Below, piece after piece: positions 45,181-55,390 of a DNA stretch of 64,000 nucleotides. The stretch is from the NCBI GenBank assembly GCA_030998225.1, contig JAPYXD010000484.1:2542001-2606000 (forward strand), in the 5' to 3' direction. Under the pieces are notes generated by a model. The model ran no database searches and was not told the origin of the DNA. It saw only the letters and a program-made list of their open reading frames with translations. Source of the stretch: Diplolepis rosae. Taxonomy: Eukaryota; Arthropoda; Insecta; Hymenoptera; Diplolepididae. The first letter of the stretch is position 1, and every line of letters starts with the position of its first letter. Both the position numbers and the translations under genes were made by a program.

Positions 45181-48100
45181 CTAAGCTTCTAAGTTTTCCA
45201 GGAGCTCTTGGTCTTCTTCGCCTTCAGAGACGTAGGTGCACTGAGGTCGATGATCGTCCTGCATATTTTCATGATCCCACCATAGAGACTCATGAACGAT
45301 GTTGGAGCTGTCGAGCCCTCGGTTTTCCATCGATTTATCTAGCTTTGAAAAAGATTTCTGCAGATCTTCTCTTAATTTGTTCTGTAGTTGGCATTGGCTG
45401 GGGATATCCTCATCGGTTTCGTTGCTGCCTTCGCTGTCCAGTGGTTGTGGGAGGACATCAACGATCATTTGTTCAGGAGGTGACTCTTCTCCGTTGTTGT
45501 CGATAGACGGTAAGGCTTCAATACCACCTCTGGCTAGTTTATCGGCCATTTCGTTTCCTGGGATTCCTTTGTGGCTTGGGACATGTTCCCAAATTACGTC
45601 CAACGGTTCCAGGGCTGTTTTCATCTTTTCAGACTCGGATCGATTCCTAACTGGTTTATTCTCGTACGTTTTCCAGTCGTTTGCCTCCCATTTTGGAATC
45701 CATTCTGTGGCACTGTTCACTAAAAACTTAGAATCAGTCTTTATTCTCAACTTCTTGATGCCAGCCTCGTGAGCCTGTTGAGTTGCTACGGTTGCTGCTT
45801 CAATTTCGGCTGAGTTGTTTGTTTGACGTCCCTGGGAGGGGCGTGAAACATTTAGCGGATGGTTGGGTCCAAACCAGACTCCTATTCCCGCCCTAGGTTC
45901 ACCACGTCCATTGTAACTGCACGCTCCGTCGACGTAAACATCTATGTAAGTGTCCTGTAATGGGGCTGACCAAGGGCTTGGACCTGAAAGTCTAGGGGGT
46001 GCACTTTTAGAGGCAGTGTTGTCCGTTTTCGCTACAAGGGTTGGCTTTAAGTTCGGCAAAACACTACGCGATTCGCGAAACACTGGGGGGTCGGAGTCGT
46101 CACTATCCTCGTCATCTGACGATGGATCACTGGAAGAGTTTTCGTTTAACAATGGGGCCTCATTAATTCCTCTTCGTCTCGAAAGTCTTTTACCAATGCA
46201 ACTTTCGTCAAGGTTGGTTGCTTTCGGTTCATTTTGGGGTTTGTGAGCTGCTTGGGGATTTTCAGGAGCCGAATCCTTTCTTGGCCTTCCCCGTCGTTTA
46301 CGCATTGCTCCGGCTGAGGTGGACGGTTGTGGAGAAACTGTGGTTTTAGTCCTTACTGCGTTGAAGGGGATGGATCGGGGTACAGAAGGTTTTCCTTTGT
46401 TCCTTAGTGGCAACACAGATTCCACACTGGATCTGGAAATGGATTGGTTCCTTGACTGTATGAATTTCTTTGTTTGAGTTATGCGTCCAGTAGACCCTGA
46501 GGGTTCCTGGCTGGTGGAGGAAGGTTCACCTCGTCTAGGTTCTGCCCGCGATGCTCCGGAACGCGTTATTACTAATATCTTTCGGATGTCTGGAGGTTCT
46601 GATGTGGAGCTATTAATGTCTGCAGAGTTTTTTTGCAGGGAAGAAGAATTGTAGGATTTATTGAAATCGTCAGAATCATAGGAGTCAGTTGAGTCAGAAG
46701 ATTCTGAGTACTGTTCGTTAGCCACAGGGTTTCCTGACAAAGCTTCAACGCCTCTATTCAGTTTCCCTTCTTTATACTCAAACTTATATTGGTAATCCTG
46801 GAGTCTAAGTCGCCATCGCAGCAACCTTGCTCCTGGATTATTAATATAAGTCATCCAGTGAACTGGTTCGTAGTCGCAGGCCAGCACGAACTCCCTTCCA
46901 TACAAATATGGGCGAAAGTTCGTGACAGCGTACAACACCGCCAGACATTCCTTTTCTGCTTTCGAGTAGTTTTGTTCGCAGGAATTCATCACCTTGGAAA
47001 AGTAGGCGATGGGCATGTCTACTCCATCCCTTTCTTGGGTTAACATAGCCCCGACAGCATGCTCAGAGGCATCTGTGGTTAGCTTAAAGGGCTTGTTAAA
47101 GTCGGGATATTGGAGTACGGGTTCGCTGCAGAGGTATCTGCGTATTCTTCGGAAGCTTTTCCGTTGTGAGCGTCCCCATTCCCATTTTGTGTCCTTCTTC
47201 AGGAGATTGGACAAGGGTTTTGCTAGTCTTGCATAGTCTTTTATAAACCTCCTATAGTATCCTGAAAGGCCTAGGAATTGTCGAATAGCCCAGACTGTCC
47301 TCGGTTTTGGAAATTTCCTAATAGCGGCTATCTTAGCAGGGTTGGGCTTTACTCAATCACGGCCGATTATATGGCCCAGATAAGCTACCTCGGTTCGTAA
47401 GAATTCACACTTATCCGGTTGAAGCTTTAGATGCGCTTCTCTTAGTCTATTGAACAGTCTTCTGGCTTTTGTATCGTGTTCTTCCAAGGTTTCTGAATGA
47501 ATAACAATGTCATCCAGATAGACAAAAACTTCGGTCCCATGCATGCCCTTCAAAACGACGTCCATGAGGCGTTGGAAGGTAGCAGGAGCATTTTTGATCC
47601 CCATTGGCATTCGCAGGTACTCAAAGTGTCCACGGGGGGTCGAGAACGCCGTTTTTGATCGATCGTCGGGATGCGTTTCTACTTGGTGGAAGCCACTGGC
47701 CAGATCAAACACAGAAAAGTACTGTGCATTCCCCAAGTGGTCTAAAATATCTGTGATGTTGGGCAAGGGGTAGGCATCCCCGATTACCTTTTCGTTGAGG
47801 GCTCTGAAATCAATAACAACTCTCCACTTCTTCTCTCCCGAGGCATCGAGCTTTTTTGGGACAATCCAAAGTGGAGAATTTTAAGGGGACTTAGAGTCGC
47901 CAATAATCCCGCTGTCGTATTGTCTTTCAGTTTGCAGAATGACCTGGTCTGTCGCATCGTGAGGATACCTATATTGTTTCTTGGCAATCACTTCGTTATC
48001 CATTGTTGGAATTCGGTGCTGGATCAGATGAGTGCTGCTAAGTCTCTCGCCATTTAGGTGGAAAATATCAGCGTAGTCATCTGCCCACCTGAGGACGTAA

Positions 48101-48996
48101 TCCTTCTCTTCATCATTTAAATGAGAAAGGCGCAGGTTCCTTTTGACTCTTTCGGCACGCTCTGCATAAGAGCTCGGATGTTCCTGTATGTCTAGGGTAG
48201 AGTACTCGAGTTCTGAGTCAGAGGTTTCTTCACCAGGAAATGTACAAAAATCGAACGGTATGACCTCCTGGGGGGCAATTTCTATATCTATATCGCCTTC
48301 AGTGGTATTGATGGCAATTGCGTGACAGACGCCATTGTGTGTCGAGACTGCTGCCTCCCCAAGGTAGAGCCCTTCAGGAGTGTTCAGCTTAGGCAGGTAG
48401 CCTTCTGCAACCTCTGGGTTTGTAACGCTTATAGCAATAGGTTGCCTCGTTCTAGCCCTAATTTTTAATATTCTAGAAAAAGGTTTGATTTCAGTTTTAA
48501 GTGATTTTCTGGCTTCCTGTGATTCTCGATCGATAAATGGAATCGGTGTGATAGGGTTAGAAGGAGTCACTAATGCGTTGTGCCGGAAGGAAATTTGAGC
48601 CTGTTCTTGCCTTAAATAGGGTCTCCCTAGAATTCCATCTGGTGAAATAGGAATACTATTTTCCACGGCATGGAATTCCACTAGGGTGTTTAGTATCGAA
48701 AGGTTGATGGTGCCTATCGTGATTACGGGGTGGTTTGTTATACCGGTGATCGGGACTGATCCTTTCGGATCAAGAATTAGTTCTTGACGCAAGGCGCTCA
48801 GTTTAATGAAATTAACGTCCGAACCTGGGTCCAAAAGAAAACTAGCTTTGCTGTTGCGGAACTCAGGGGCACTCAACTCAACAACGGGTGAGTCTTCGGT
48901 TTTGGATCTTGTTCGAAAGATCCTACTGAGCTGTCTTGGAAGTGGACTGTCTTCGGACGCTCTCGGTGAGTTTGATTCATTGCCACGTCCGAGCAA
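45181..48996 (-). pseudogene. Protease, reverse transcriptase, RNase H and a second RNase H1-type domain
   Basis: One frame with two stops (TAA 47881-47883 and TGA 47353-47355). Order: aspartic protease (LLDPGSDVNFIK, then GILGRPYL); RT with LPNITDILDHLG, DLASGFHQVE, FQRLMD and the intact YLDD (VFVYLDDIVIHSE); gypsy-type RNase H (LTTDASEHAVGAML, KAEKECLAVLYA, CDYEPVHW; about 46810-47095). A ~280-residue Ser/Pro-rich linker with an AT-hook-like RKRRGRPRKD (about 46280-46305) follows. Then comes a complete second RNase H of cellular RNase H1 type (45511-45951: YVDGACSYNG, NNSAEIEAA, IKTDSKFLVNS, VPSHKGIPGNEMADKLA, i.e. all D-E-D-D residues) and an acidic tail. The start is an ATG in the -1 frame overlapping gag by 124 bp, suiting -1 frameshift expression. 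Confidence 0.85.
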
Positions 48997-50198
48997 CGAA
49001 CCTGCTGGGAGTTTAAATTCTCCGGAGGCCCTGGTGAAGTTGATCTAGGAGGTGTCATGGCTCCTGGCGGCCTACTATACCCGCGCCATGGTTGATTACT
49101 CCCGGGTCCGTTTCTATTCGGGGGTTCAGAAAGGTACTGCCGCATAGGTGGAAGGGGTGGGTATGAGTAGGGGTATTGGTAGGTTGGAGGGTATGGTGGG
49201 GGATAAGAGTAGGGGAACTGTGGTGGGTATGAAGGGTACTGTGGCGGGTATTGATGAAATGGTTGATGTGGAGGTGCTGGATTGCGTGGGTTGGGGACTT
49301 ATGGTGCAACCTCGCCTTTTTCCCTTTCTGCCTTATCTGGCTTAACCATCTGTCTGGTATAAGGGCTAGGTGATCGGGCGCGTTCCGGGATTTTCTCGGT
49401 TTGCCGCATGATGTGGTAAGATGAAGCGGTGGGCCTTAGTCTTTCCGTTTGCCTTAGTCTTTCCTCTATGTGGAGGGCATGTTCGAGGGCTTCACTAAGG
49501 TCCTTCGGATTTCTGGTGTCTACAAATGTAGACATTTCGTCCGGGAGACCCTTAATGAAGGCGTCTAGTGCACAATCCACTACCGGTTTCATCATGATGG
49601 TACTCTCACTTACTTCATGAGGAGTACCGGCATAATGAACCTGCGTATACTTATCCTCGATTGCATGTTTTGCCCCACTCAGCAAACCCTGTACTCGGTC
49701 GTAATAGTCGCTTACGGTTTCCGTTTGTTTCATCCGTAGGTTCACGATAGACTCGAAGTACCATTGATATTTCTTCGAAGGGGCGAAACATTTTTTTAAA
49801 TGTGCCATTAAGTCGTTTACGCGATTAAATCTTTTGTCCCTAACGCTTTCTCGCGCGACACCCTTGAGCTTACTTAAAACAACTTTTATGAAACCGGGTT
49901 CTGTGGATTCCGTGATGTATACTGCGCCGTTTGCGATGTCCTGTAAAAATTCCTTCAGTGGGGGATTTTTACCGTCAAATTGTGGTATGTGATAGGTGCT
50001 TTGTTGAAGAGTCATGCACTCTAATACCGAGGCCATAGCCGCACTAGCATCTAAATTCATTGATTGATTAGGAGGCGCGATATTAGGGTTGGGTCCGGAT
50101 AATGAATTAGTGATATTCGGGTATGCTTCAGTACTTGATTCGTCAGGGTCGTTACCGATTGGCTCCCTAAGATTACGGGTTCGATTGTCGTTCGACAT
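48873..50198 (-). pseudogene. Errantivirus Gag, one premature stop
   Basis: ATG at 50198. 299 codons run to a TAA at 49299-49301, after which the same frame continues to 48873. The N-terminal part has acidic/Asn-rich text, then a capsid-like region (IPQFDGKNPPLKEFLQDI, RFNRVNDLMAHLKKCF, FIKGLPDEMSTFVDTRNP, EALEHALHIEERL) typical of insect gypsy/errantivirus Gag. After the stop comes a Tyr/Pro-rich stretch (repeats of YPP/PQY, about 49150-49270) and a short C-terminus overlapping pol. No CCHC knuckle is seen, as in other errantiviruses. Confidence 0.8.
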
Positions 50199-50595
50199 TT
50201 TAAAATGTACTGAGAATCCGGAAAATTCGACGTAAATTTTGAAACGTTGTAAACGTTTATTTTTAAATAGGTTGTTGTGTTCCTATGGGTGGACAACTTA
50301 TGAGTATAGTGGTATGCCTATAATAGAATATATATACACGGACACTTATGCAAACAAATAAAAAAAACAATATACAGGTGAAAGAGAAAGAGAGAAAAAA
50401 AAAATGTACTTGATAGTGGCCTGATATTAGAACTGGGAATCTTCAGCTTGCGGTGACCTTTGTTTTATTATTATTTCAGCTGAGGCAAATTCAAGAGCCT
50501 CAAAATTTTGTCCTCACTAGGAGCGGAAAAAAAAGCAAAAGGGGTGACTTTGAACCTTGTCTGGCGTCTTAAAGTTCGACGGTGCAAGAATCGGA

Positions 50596-50832
50596 TTACT
50601 CTGACATTTGTTCAGTTTCTGATTCTGAATCAATTATGATAGTTTCAGCGTCAGAAATTTCGTTCTCCGAAATACCCCTATTTTGGGCTCTTCCGATATT
50701 AACTTGGTTGTTTTCACGTGGGGGGTGATTCTCCTCTCTATAAGCTTGCCTCCTTTGTTCAAGGGCCTCGCTGATTTCCAAATCTATTATTGTAATTTGA
50801 GGGACTTCACACGTGATTTCAGGTGCAGGCAC
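50596..50832 (-). CDS. Small leader ORF/exon with a SUMO-interaction-like motif
   Basis: A frame of 78 residues with no ATG (open a little further upstream), so probably an exon. It is acidic and ends with AETIIIDSESETEQMSE. A run of three Ile followed by Asp/Ser/Glu matches the core of SUMO-interaction motifs. It has plausible splice acceptors just upstream on the minus strand. It sits between the leader repeat array and gag. Function unknown; could be an accessory protein of the retroelement. Confidence 0.4.
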   Translation of the reverse strand: MPAPEITCEVPQITIIDLEISEALEQRRQAYREENHPPRENNQVNIGRAQNRGISENEISDAETIIIDSESETEQMSE

Positions 50833-50999
50833 TTCTGTCCGTCGGTCAGGTTATACCGCACACACTGGAATGTTTCTTTCAACAGGAAATACTAGATTTT
50901 TATACAATGATGAGTATTTAGGTGTGCCTTGATGTTTCTTACCGGAACGTTTTCCCCTTTTGGGTGGTTCCCGAAGAATGGGATTTTTTTGACAGGACA

Positions 51000-51226
51000 T
51001 AGAGTAATGAGTATTCAAACGCTTGACGTGGACAACAGAGCCTACGTCTCACGTACGTACCACAGAGCGGAAGAATTTTTCAGAAGATTCAAATCAACAG
51101 GGAAATTCTGATTTGAATTTTCCTCTCCTTACTCTATGGAAAAAGGGGAATAATTAATTCAAACGCTCAACGTTGGCAACAGAGCCTATGTCTCACGTAC
51201 GCACTACAGAGCGAAAGAACCACTAA
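51000..51226. repeat. Two direct ~80-bp repeats in the retroelement leader
   Basis: 51014-51087 and 51157-51228 share TTCAAACGCTYRACGTKGRC, then AACAGAGCCTAYGTCTCACG and TACAGAGCGRAAGAA. They are part of the untranslated leader on the minus strand. Confidence 0.65.
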
Positions 51227-51476
51227 AATTTTGATTGAATAAAACTCAATCAAAGTTCTGTTACATTATTCTCCTTCCGCCGGTATGTAAGATTTACAGG
51301 AGAAAACCCTGACAACAAATATTTGTTGTAGGCCTGAGATTGATCGTAGATTATGAGAGACACAATAAATGATTTAAAAAGAGAATTATGCAATACGTGT
51401 GTGGTAAAGACTAATAAATGAGTATCTTCAATACTTGGAGGTGGACGCTTTTTGAGACTCTCGTTTCGCCTGCTGG

Positions 51477-51513
<37 letters not shown>

Positions 51514-51525
51514 TTAATTTCTGCC

Positions 51526-51771
51526 TTATCGGGCAGATTTTAAAAAAAAAACTGAAAATTCGTCAAAATTATTTATTTCTCTGATTTCGAATTCCTGCGG
51601 GTTGAAAGTTTGGGTTGGAGCCTCGGGTGTTGTGCTGCTAAGAGGTTCCCCAGAATCACGAGGAGTCACTTTCACCTTATCCAACCTCTGGTCAAATTTT
51701 TCTCTTGCTTGTCGACCCGTACGCGATCTATGTTTGCGCTTACAATCTTGATTAGCGATAGGTGGGGACAT
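51526..51771 (-). CDS. Small basic leader ORF, 81 aa
   Basis: ATG at 51771 (MSPPIANQDCKRKHRSRTGR). An Arg/Lys-rich N-terminal half (CKRKHRSRTGRQAREKF) looks like a nuclear-localisation or RNA-binding segment. The C-terminal half is acidic. It lies immediately downstream (in transcription direction) of the 18-motif array and upstream of gag. A GTAAGC lies inside its start region, so splicing is possible. No family recognised. Confidence 0.4.
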   Translation of the reverse strand: MSPPIANQDCKRKHRSRTGRQAREKFDQRLDKVKVTPRDSGEPLSSTTPEAPTQTFNPQEFEIREINNFDEFSVFFLKSAR

Positions 51772-51819
51772 ATGGAAGAGTCCAGAAGGAAAATTTGAAT
51801 TCAAAAGATAATGATAACA

Positions 51820-52915
51820 ATAATTGAAGTTTAAAATTCAGACTCTCTGCTAAAGAGCACAAGAGCTTGAATTTCAGAATTAACTTTCTGCTAAAGAGCA
51901 CAAAAGTGAATTCTCAAAAACTAAATTTTTTGGAATAAAAGGGATTGTTTTCTTTCTGTCGAATTAAGGCTTTCTGCTAAAGAGCACAAAAGATTTAATT
52001 CTAAGATTGACACTCTGCTAAAGAGCACAAGAGTAAATCTTTAATGAAAGAAAATGCGATAAAAAAAATTGAAGTTTAAAATTCAGTCTCTCTGCTAAAG
52101 AGCACAAGAGCTTGAATTTCAGAATTGGCTTTCTGCTAAAGAGCACAAAAGCAAATTCTCAAAAACTCAATTTTTTATGGAAAAGAAGGAATTATTTTCT
52201 TCCTGTCGAACTAAGGCTTTCTGCTAAAGAGCAGAAAAGATTTAATCCTAGGAATGACACTGCTAAAGAGCACAAGAGTAAATCTTTAATGAAAGAAAAT
52301 GCGATAAAAAAAATTGAAGTTTAAAATTCAGTCTCTCTGCTAAAGAGCACAAGAGCTTGAATTTCAGCATTGGCTTTCTGCTAAAGAGCACAAAAGCACA
52401 TTCTCAAAAACTCAATTTTTGATTGGAAAGAAGGGATTATTTTCTTTCTGTCGAATTAAGGCTTTCTGCTAAGGAGCACAAAAGATTTAATTCTAAGATT
52501 GACACTCTGCTAAAGAGCACAAGAGTAAATATTTAATGAAAGAAAATGTGATAAAAAAATTAAAGTTTAAAATTCAGTCTCTCTGCTAAAGAGCACAAGA
52601 GCTTGAATTTCAGAATTGGCTTTCTGCTAAAGAACACAAAAGCAAATTCTCAAAAACTCAATTTTTGATTGGAAAGAAGGGATTATTTTCTTTCTGTCGA
52701 ATTAAGGCTTTCTGCTAAGGAGCACAAAAGATTTAATTCTAAGATTGACACTCTGCTAAAGAGCACAAGAGTAAATCTTTAATGAAAGAAAATGTGATAA
52801 AAAAAATTAAAGTTTAAAATTCAGTCTCTCTGCTAAAGAGCACAAGAACTTGAATTTCAGAATTGGCTTTCTGCTAAAGAGCACAAAAGCAAATTCTCAA
52901 AAACTGAATTTTTTT
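51820..52915 (-). repeat. Tandem ~246-bp repeats carrying 18 copies of CTGCTAAAGAGCACAA
   Basis: About 4.4 tandem units of roughly 246 bp. Each unit holds four copies of CTGCTAAAGAGCACAA (minus strand TTGTGCTCTTTAGCAG) spaced about 40 or 80 bp apart in AT-rich DNA, 18 in total. The motif is better conserved than the sequence between: four copies carry one changed base (AAGGAGC twice, AAGAAC, GCAGAA) and the rest match. It lies between the primer site and gag, i.e. in the 5' leader of the retroelement. Confidence 0.85.
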
Positions 52916-53110
52916 ATGGATAGGAGGGATTTTTTTTTTTTTTATTATTTTTGGAAAGGAGGGTTAATTTAAAACAGGAAATTTCGACAGATCAATATCA
53001 ATATGAAAAACAGAAACTATTCAATTCAGGAATAATATTAGCAGTTACAAGTGGGTAGTGAGTGTGACTCCGCAACGTGTAACGTGGCTGGGTACAGCGT
53101 GAGATAAAAT

Positions 53111-53128
53111 ATCCCACCGCTGCCACCA
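53111..53128 (-). other. Primer-binding site, tRNA-Leu type
   Basis: The minus strand reads TGGTGGCAGCGGTGGGAT, complementary to a tRNA-Leu 3' end (ATCCCACCGCTGCCA plus CCA). A few bases separate it from the LTR tip at 53135. Known for the family: reverse transcription starts here. Confidence 0.7.
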
Positions 53129-53134
53129 TCAGTT

Positions 53135-53199
53135 TGTTACGTACGAATAATTAAATTTAATATTTTTATTATAATAAATTTAATTATTCGTACGTAACA
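53135..53199 (-). repeat. 65-bp palindromic remnant of the 5' LTR
   Basis: TGTTACGTACGAATAATT and six more bases form 24-bp inverted arms around a 17-bp centre. The tip equals the tip at 38351, and the centre matches 38375-38391 in inverted orientation. Next to the primer site, this must be the LTR end; the rest of the 5' LTR is missing. Confidence 0.55.
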
Positions 53200-54700
53200 A
53201 CCAATAAACGCAAGAAATGATTTAAAAAAAGAAAATGCAAGTTACAATTTTTTCAAAAAAAGGTGGTTAAGTGAAAAGTATAAACTTACCACCCCTGTAA
53301 TTTATTAACTGTAGGTGGTAATGCAAAATCATTTTCAGAATTATGAGTTCGTATCTAGAACATTTTTTAAAAATTTTTAAAAATTTGGAACAAGGAAATT
53401 TTTTTGGTGGTAGACTTGGCAAATTTTGCCCCACATACAAGTATATACAGATAAATTCTTTTTTGCAAAGCTGAAATGGAAGAGCTTGATTTAGGCCATA
53501 AAGGCTATTTTTGGATTATTTCACCTAAAAGGCTATTTCGAAACTATTTTTAAATATGTATATGTATCTTTGTATGTTTTATCCATAATCCTTATCTACA
53601 AACGAATTCTTTGGTTTCGAAGCTAAATCAAAAAAGTTGGATTTAGAGCATTAGGGCTATTTCAAAACAATTTTGAAATTTGCACAGATATTTTTGTGTG
53701 TCTTATCCATACACGTAGCTACAAATAAATTAAGAGAAATTTTTTCTGTAAAGGTTTTTAATTTCAAAGGGAAAAGTAAGGAGATAAACACAGAGGAACG
53801 GAAACACGACATTCAAGGGAAGATCGTAAGCCGTAACCGGAGACATAACATAACAGGTATACGAAGAAATATTTTTTTTAAACTGCCTCGAATGTTTTGG
53901 CTGATTTTTACGTTTTTTGGTGCGCTCAATCCAAATCCAGTAACCAATTTGCTCCATCACGTACAGATTTTTGCTGCATTGGGTTATCCTTAGTCACCGG
54001 GTTAAAAATAAGGTTCATTTTACTGTGGTAATAACCAGCAAATTTTTATTTCAAAATTTAGTAAATGAAAAAAAAAATGAAATTGGCCAACACAGTTTAC
54101 ATGTAAAATCACTCTTGGGTCAATGAATCTTCTGGCGGGCCCGTTTCTTCTTCCCCTGAATACTTCTCTTGGTGCGTTGCTTGGCGTATTTTTCATCAGG
54201 GGTTTCCCGCAGCAGCAACCAGCAGAAATCAGCCATCATATTGGTATAAAATGAATACAAAACCTCCTAAAATATCATGAGAGAGTGTTTCTAGTTAGTT
54301 AACCATTACAACCTCTATTTTGGGCCAAGAAAATAAACAACAGTCGGCTAAAAAGAAATTATCTGAACATTCCTTATATGGGTATGAAATTAAATTTTGT
54401 AAGAAAACGTGACGTGATGGAACATTTTGGCTATTTTTCCTGGATTCAGCGCCCCAAAGTCTATAGGAATCAGCTGCAAAACTGGAGGCAGTTTTTTGGT
54501 CGTTTACCTGTGTTACCTGTGTTAGATCTTTGGTTTATTGAACTGGGGTTGCTAGCTATGTGTATCATCTCTAAAATCATTCGTTTTTGTAGTTAACCGA
54601 TTTATTGACTATTTGAACACTTTAAAAACTAAAGGTATGATCCTGTTGCTAGACATATTTCGTCAGGGGGGTTGTAAACATCCCTCTTCTGTTCATGGAA
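53200..54700. other. No intact gene; inverted repeat pair 53850-53965 / 54411-54505
   Basis: The pair shares GTGATGGARCAWWTTGGYTA and AATCAGCYRMAAMAYTSGAG on opposite strands. At 53380-53520 lie matches to 37840-38025. On the minus strand at 54130-54240 a short frame (ADFCWLLLRETPDEKYAKQ) resembles a transposon protein tail that I cannot name. Confidence 0.4.
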
Positions 54701-54925
54701 TCAGGCTTTAAGGGGCCATTTTGTGCTGCCTACGTAAGTGGCTGTGCAATCTGAGCATGGGATATTGTAAATTACATCAGCAGTGTCAAATTTACAGATT
54801 CTGTCTTTCATAGATTTAAAAAAACGGGACAGATCATTAACATTTCGTGATGCAATTCTGATATTGAAGGGTTTAAGGATGCCCGACAGTTTTTCTGAGA
54901 GGTCATGTACATAAGGTAATGGCAT
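54701..54925 (-). pseudogene. Penelope-like element fragment (start of GIY-YIG domain)
   Basis: 74 codons. LSEKLSGILKPFNIRIASRN is the linker found before the endonuclease in Penelope-like elements, and YNIPCSDCTATYVGSTKWPL has the spacing of the GIY-YIG start (Y-IPC..C...Y-G-T). The catalytic remainder is absent, cut at 54701. The upstream RT is not present. Confidence 0.6.
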
Positions 54926-54930
54926 ATATT

Positions 54931-55252
54931 TACAAGATTAAACTAACTCACCTGTAAGTGAAGTTCAATCGTAATTATACGAAGAACCTCGTTTGAAGAG
55001 ATTATAACTTGTAGTACCACTTTGAGGTACGTGAAAGTCACACCTTTAGCGCTATAGGAAAAAGAGTCACGTGATCCCCTCCCTTAACCATATTCCTCAT
55101 TCATTTACAGCTGATTTTTTTTTTTTTAATTTCCTTCGTTCAAAAAGATTGGGTGGGTCATTATATCTGGGAGGGATTATAATCTCTTCGAACGAGGTTC
55201 TTCGTATAATTACGATTGAACTTCACTTACAGGTAAGTTCGTTTAATCTTGT
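54931..55252. mobile_element. MITE-like inverted repeat, ~320 bp
   Basis: 54931-55010 (TACAAGATTAAAC, then GTAAGTGAAGTTCAATCGTA) pairs with 55177-55252. The centre contains GAGTCACGTGATCCCC and a T-run. A further direct phrase GAGATTATAACTTGTAG occurs at 55001 and 55279. It lies between the Penelope scrap and the DIRS element and may be a terminal repeat structure of the latter. Confidence 0.65.
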
Positions 55253-55390
55253 AATTATACTTCATCCCTCGTTCTCGAGATTATAACTTGTAGATGTTTA
55301 GAGTTATCGGAAATTTCAGCAAAAATGACTATTTTATTCCAAACAATTTATTTCTTATACACTAGAGGAACACATTGTTTCAATTATCCA

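Larger units (their letters stand above)
38351..53199 (-). mobile_element. Errantivirus-like endogenous retrovirus, ~14.8 kb, defective
   Basis: Read on the minus strand the order is: remnant 5' LTR, tRNA-Leu-type primer site, repeat-rich leader with two small ORFs, gag, protease-RT-RNase H-second RNase H, spacer, integrase, env and a long 3' region. Env after integrase, and the integrase and Env styles, place it with insect errantiviruses (Ty3/Gypsy with Env). Gag has one stop, pol at least three stops and two frame changes, env one frame change and one stop. The coding block is GC-richer than the flanks. The outer tip TGTTACGTACGAATAATT occurs at 38351 and 53135. A target duplication could not be fixed. 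Confidence 0.85.

Noticed and set aside
51842..52885. CRISPR array
   Set aside because: The repeats are nested in ~246-bp tandem units with related spacers, in a eukaryotic retroelement leader; there are no unique spacers and no cas genes.
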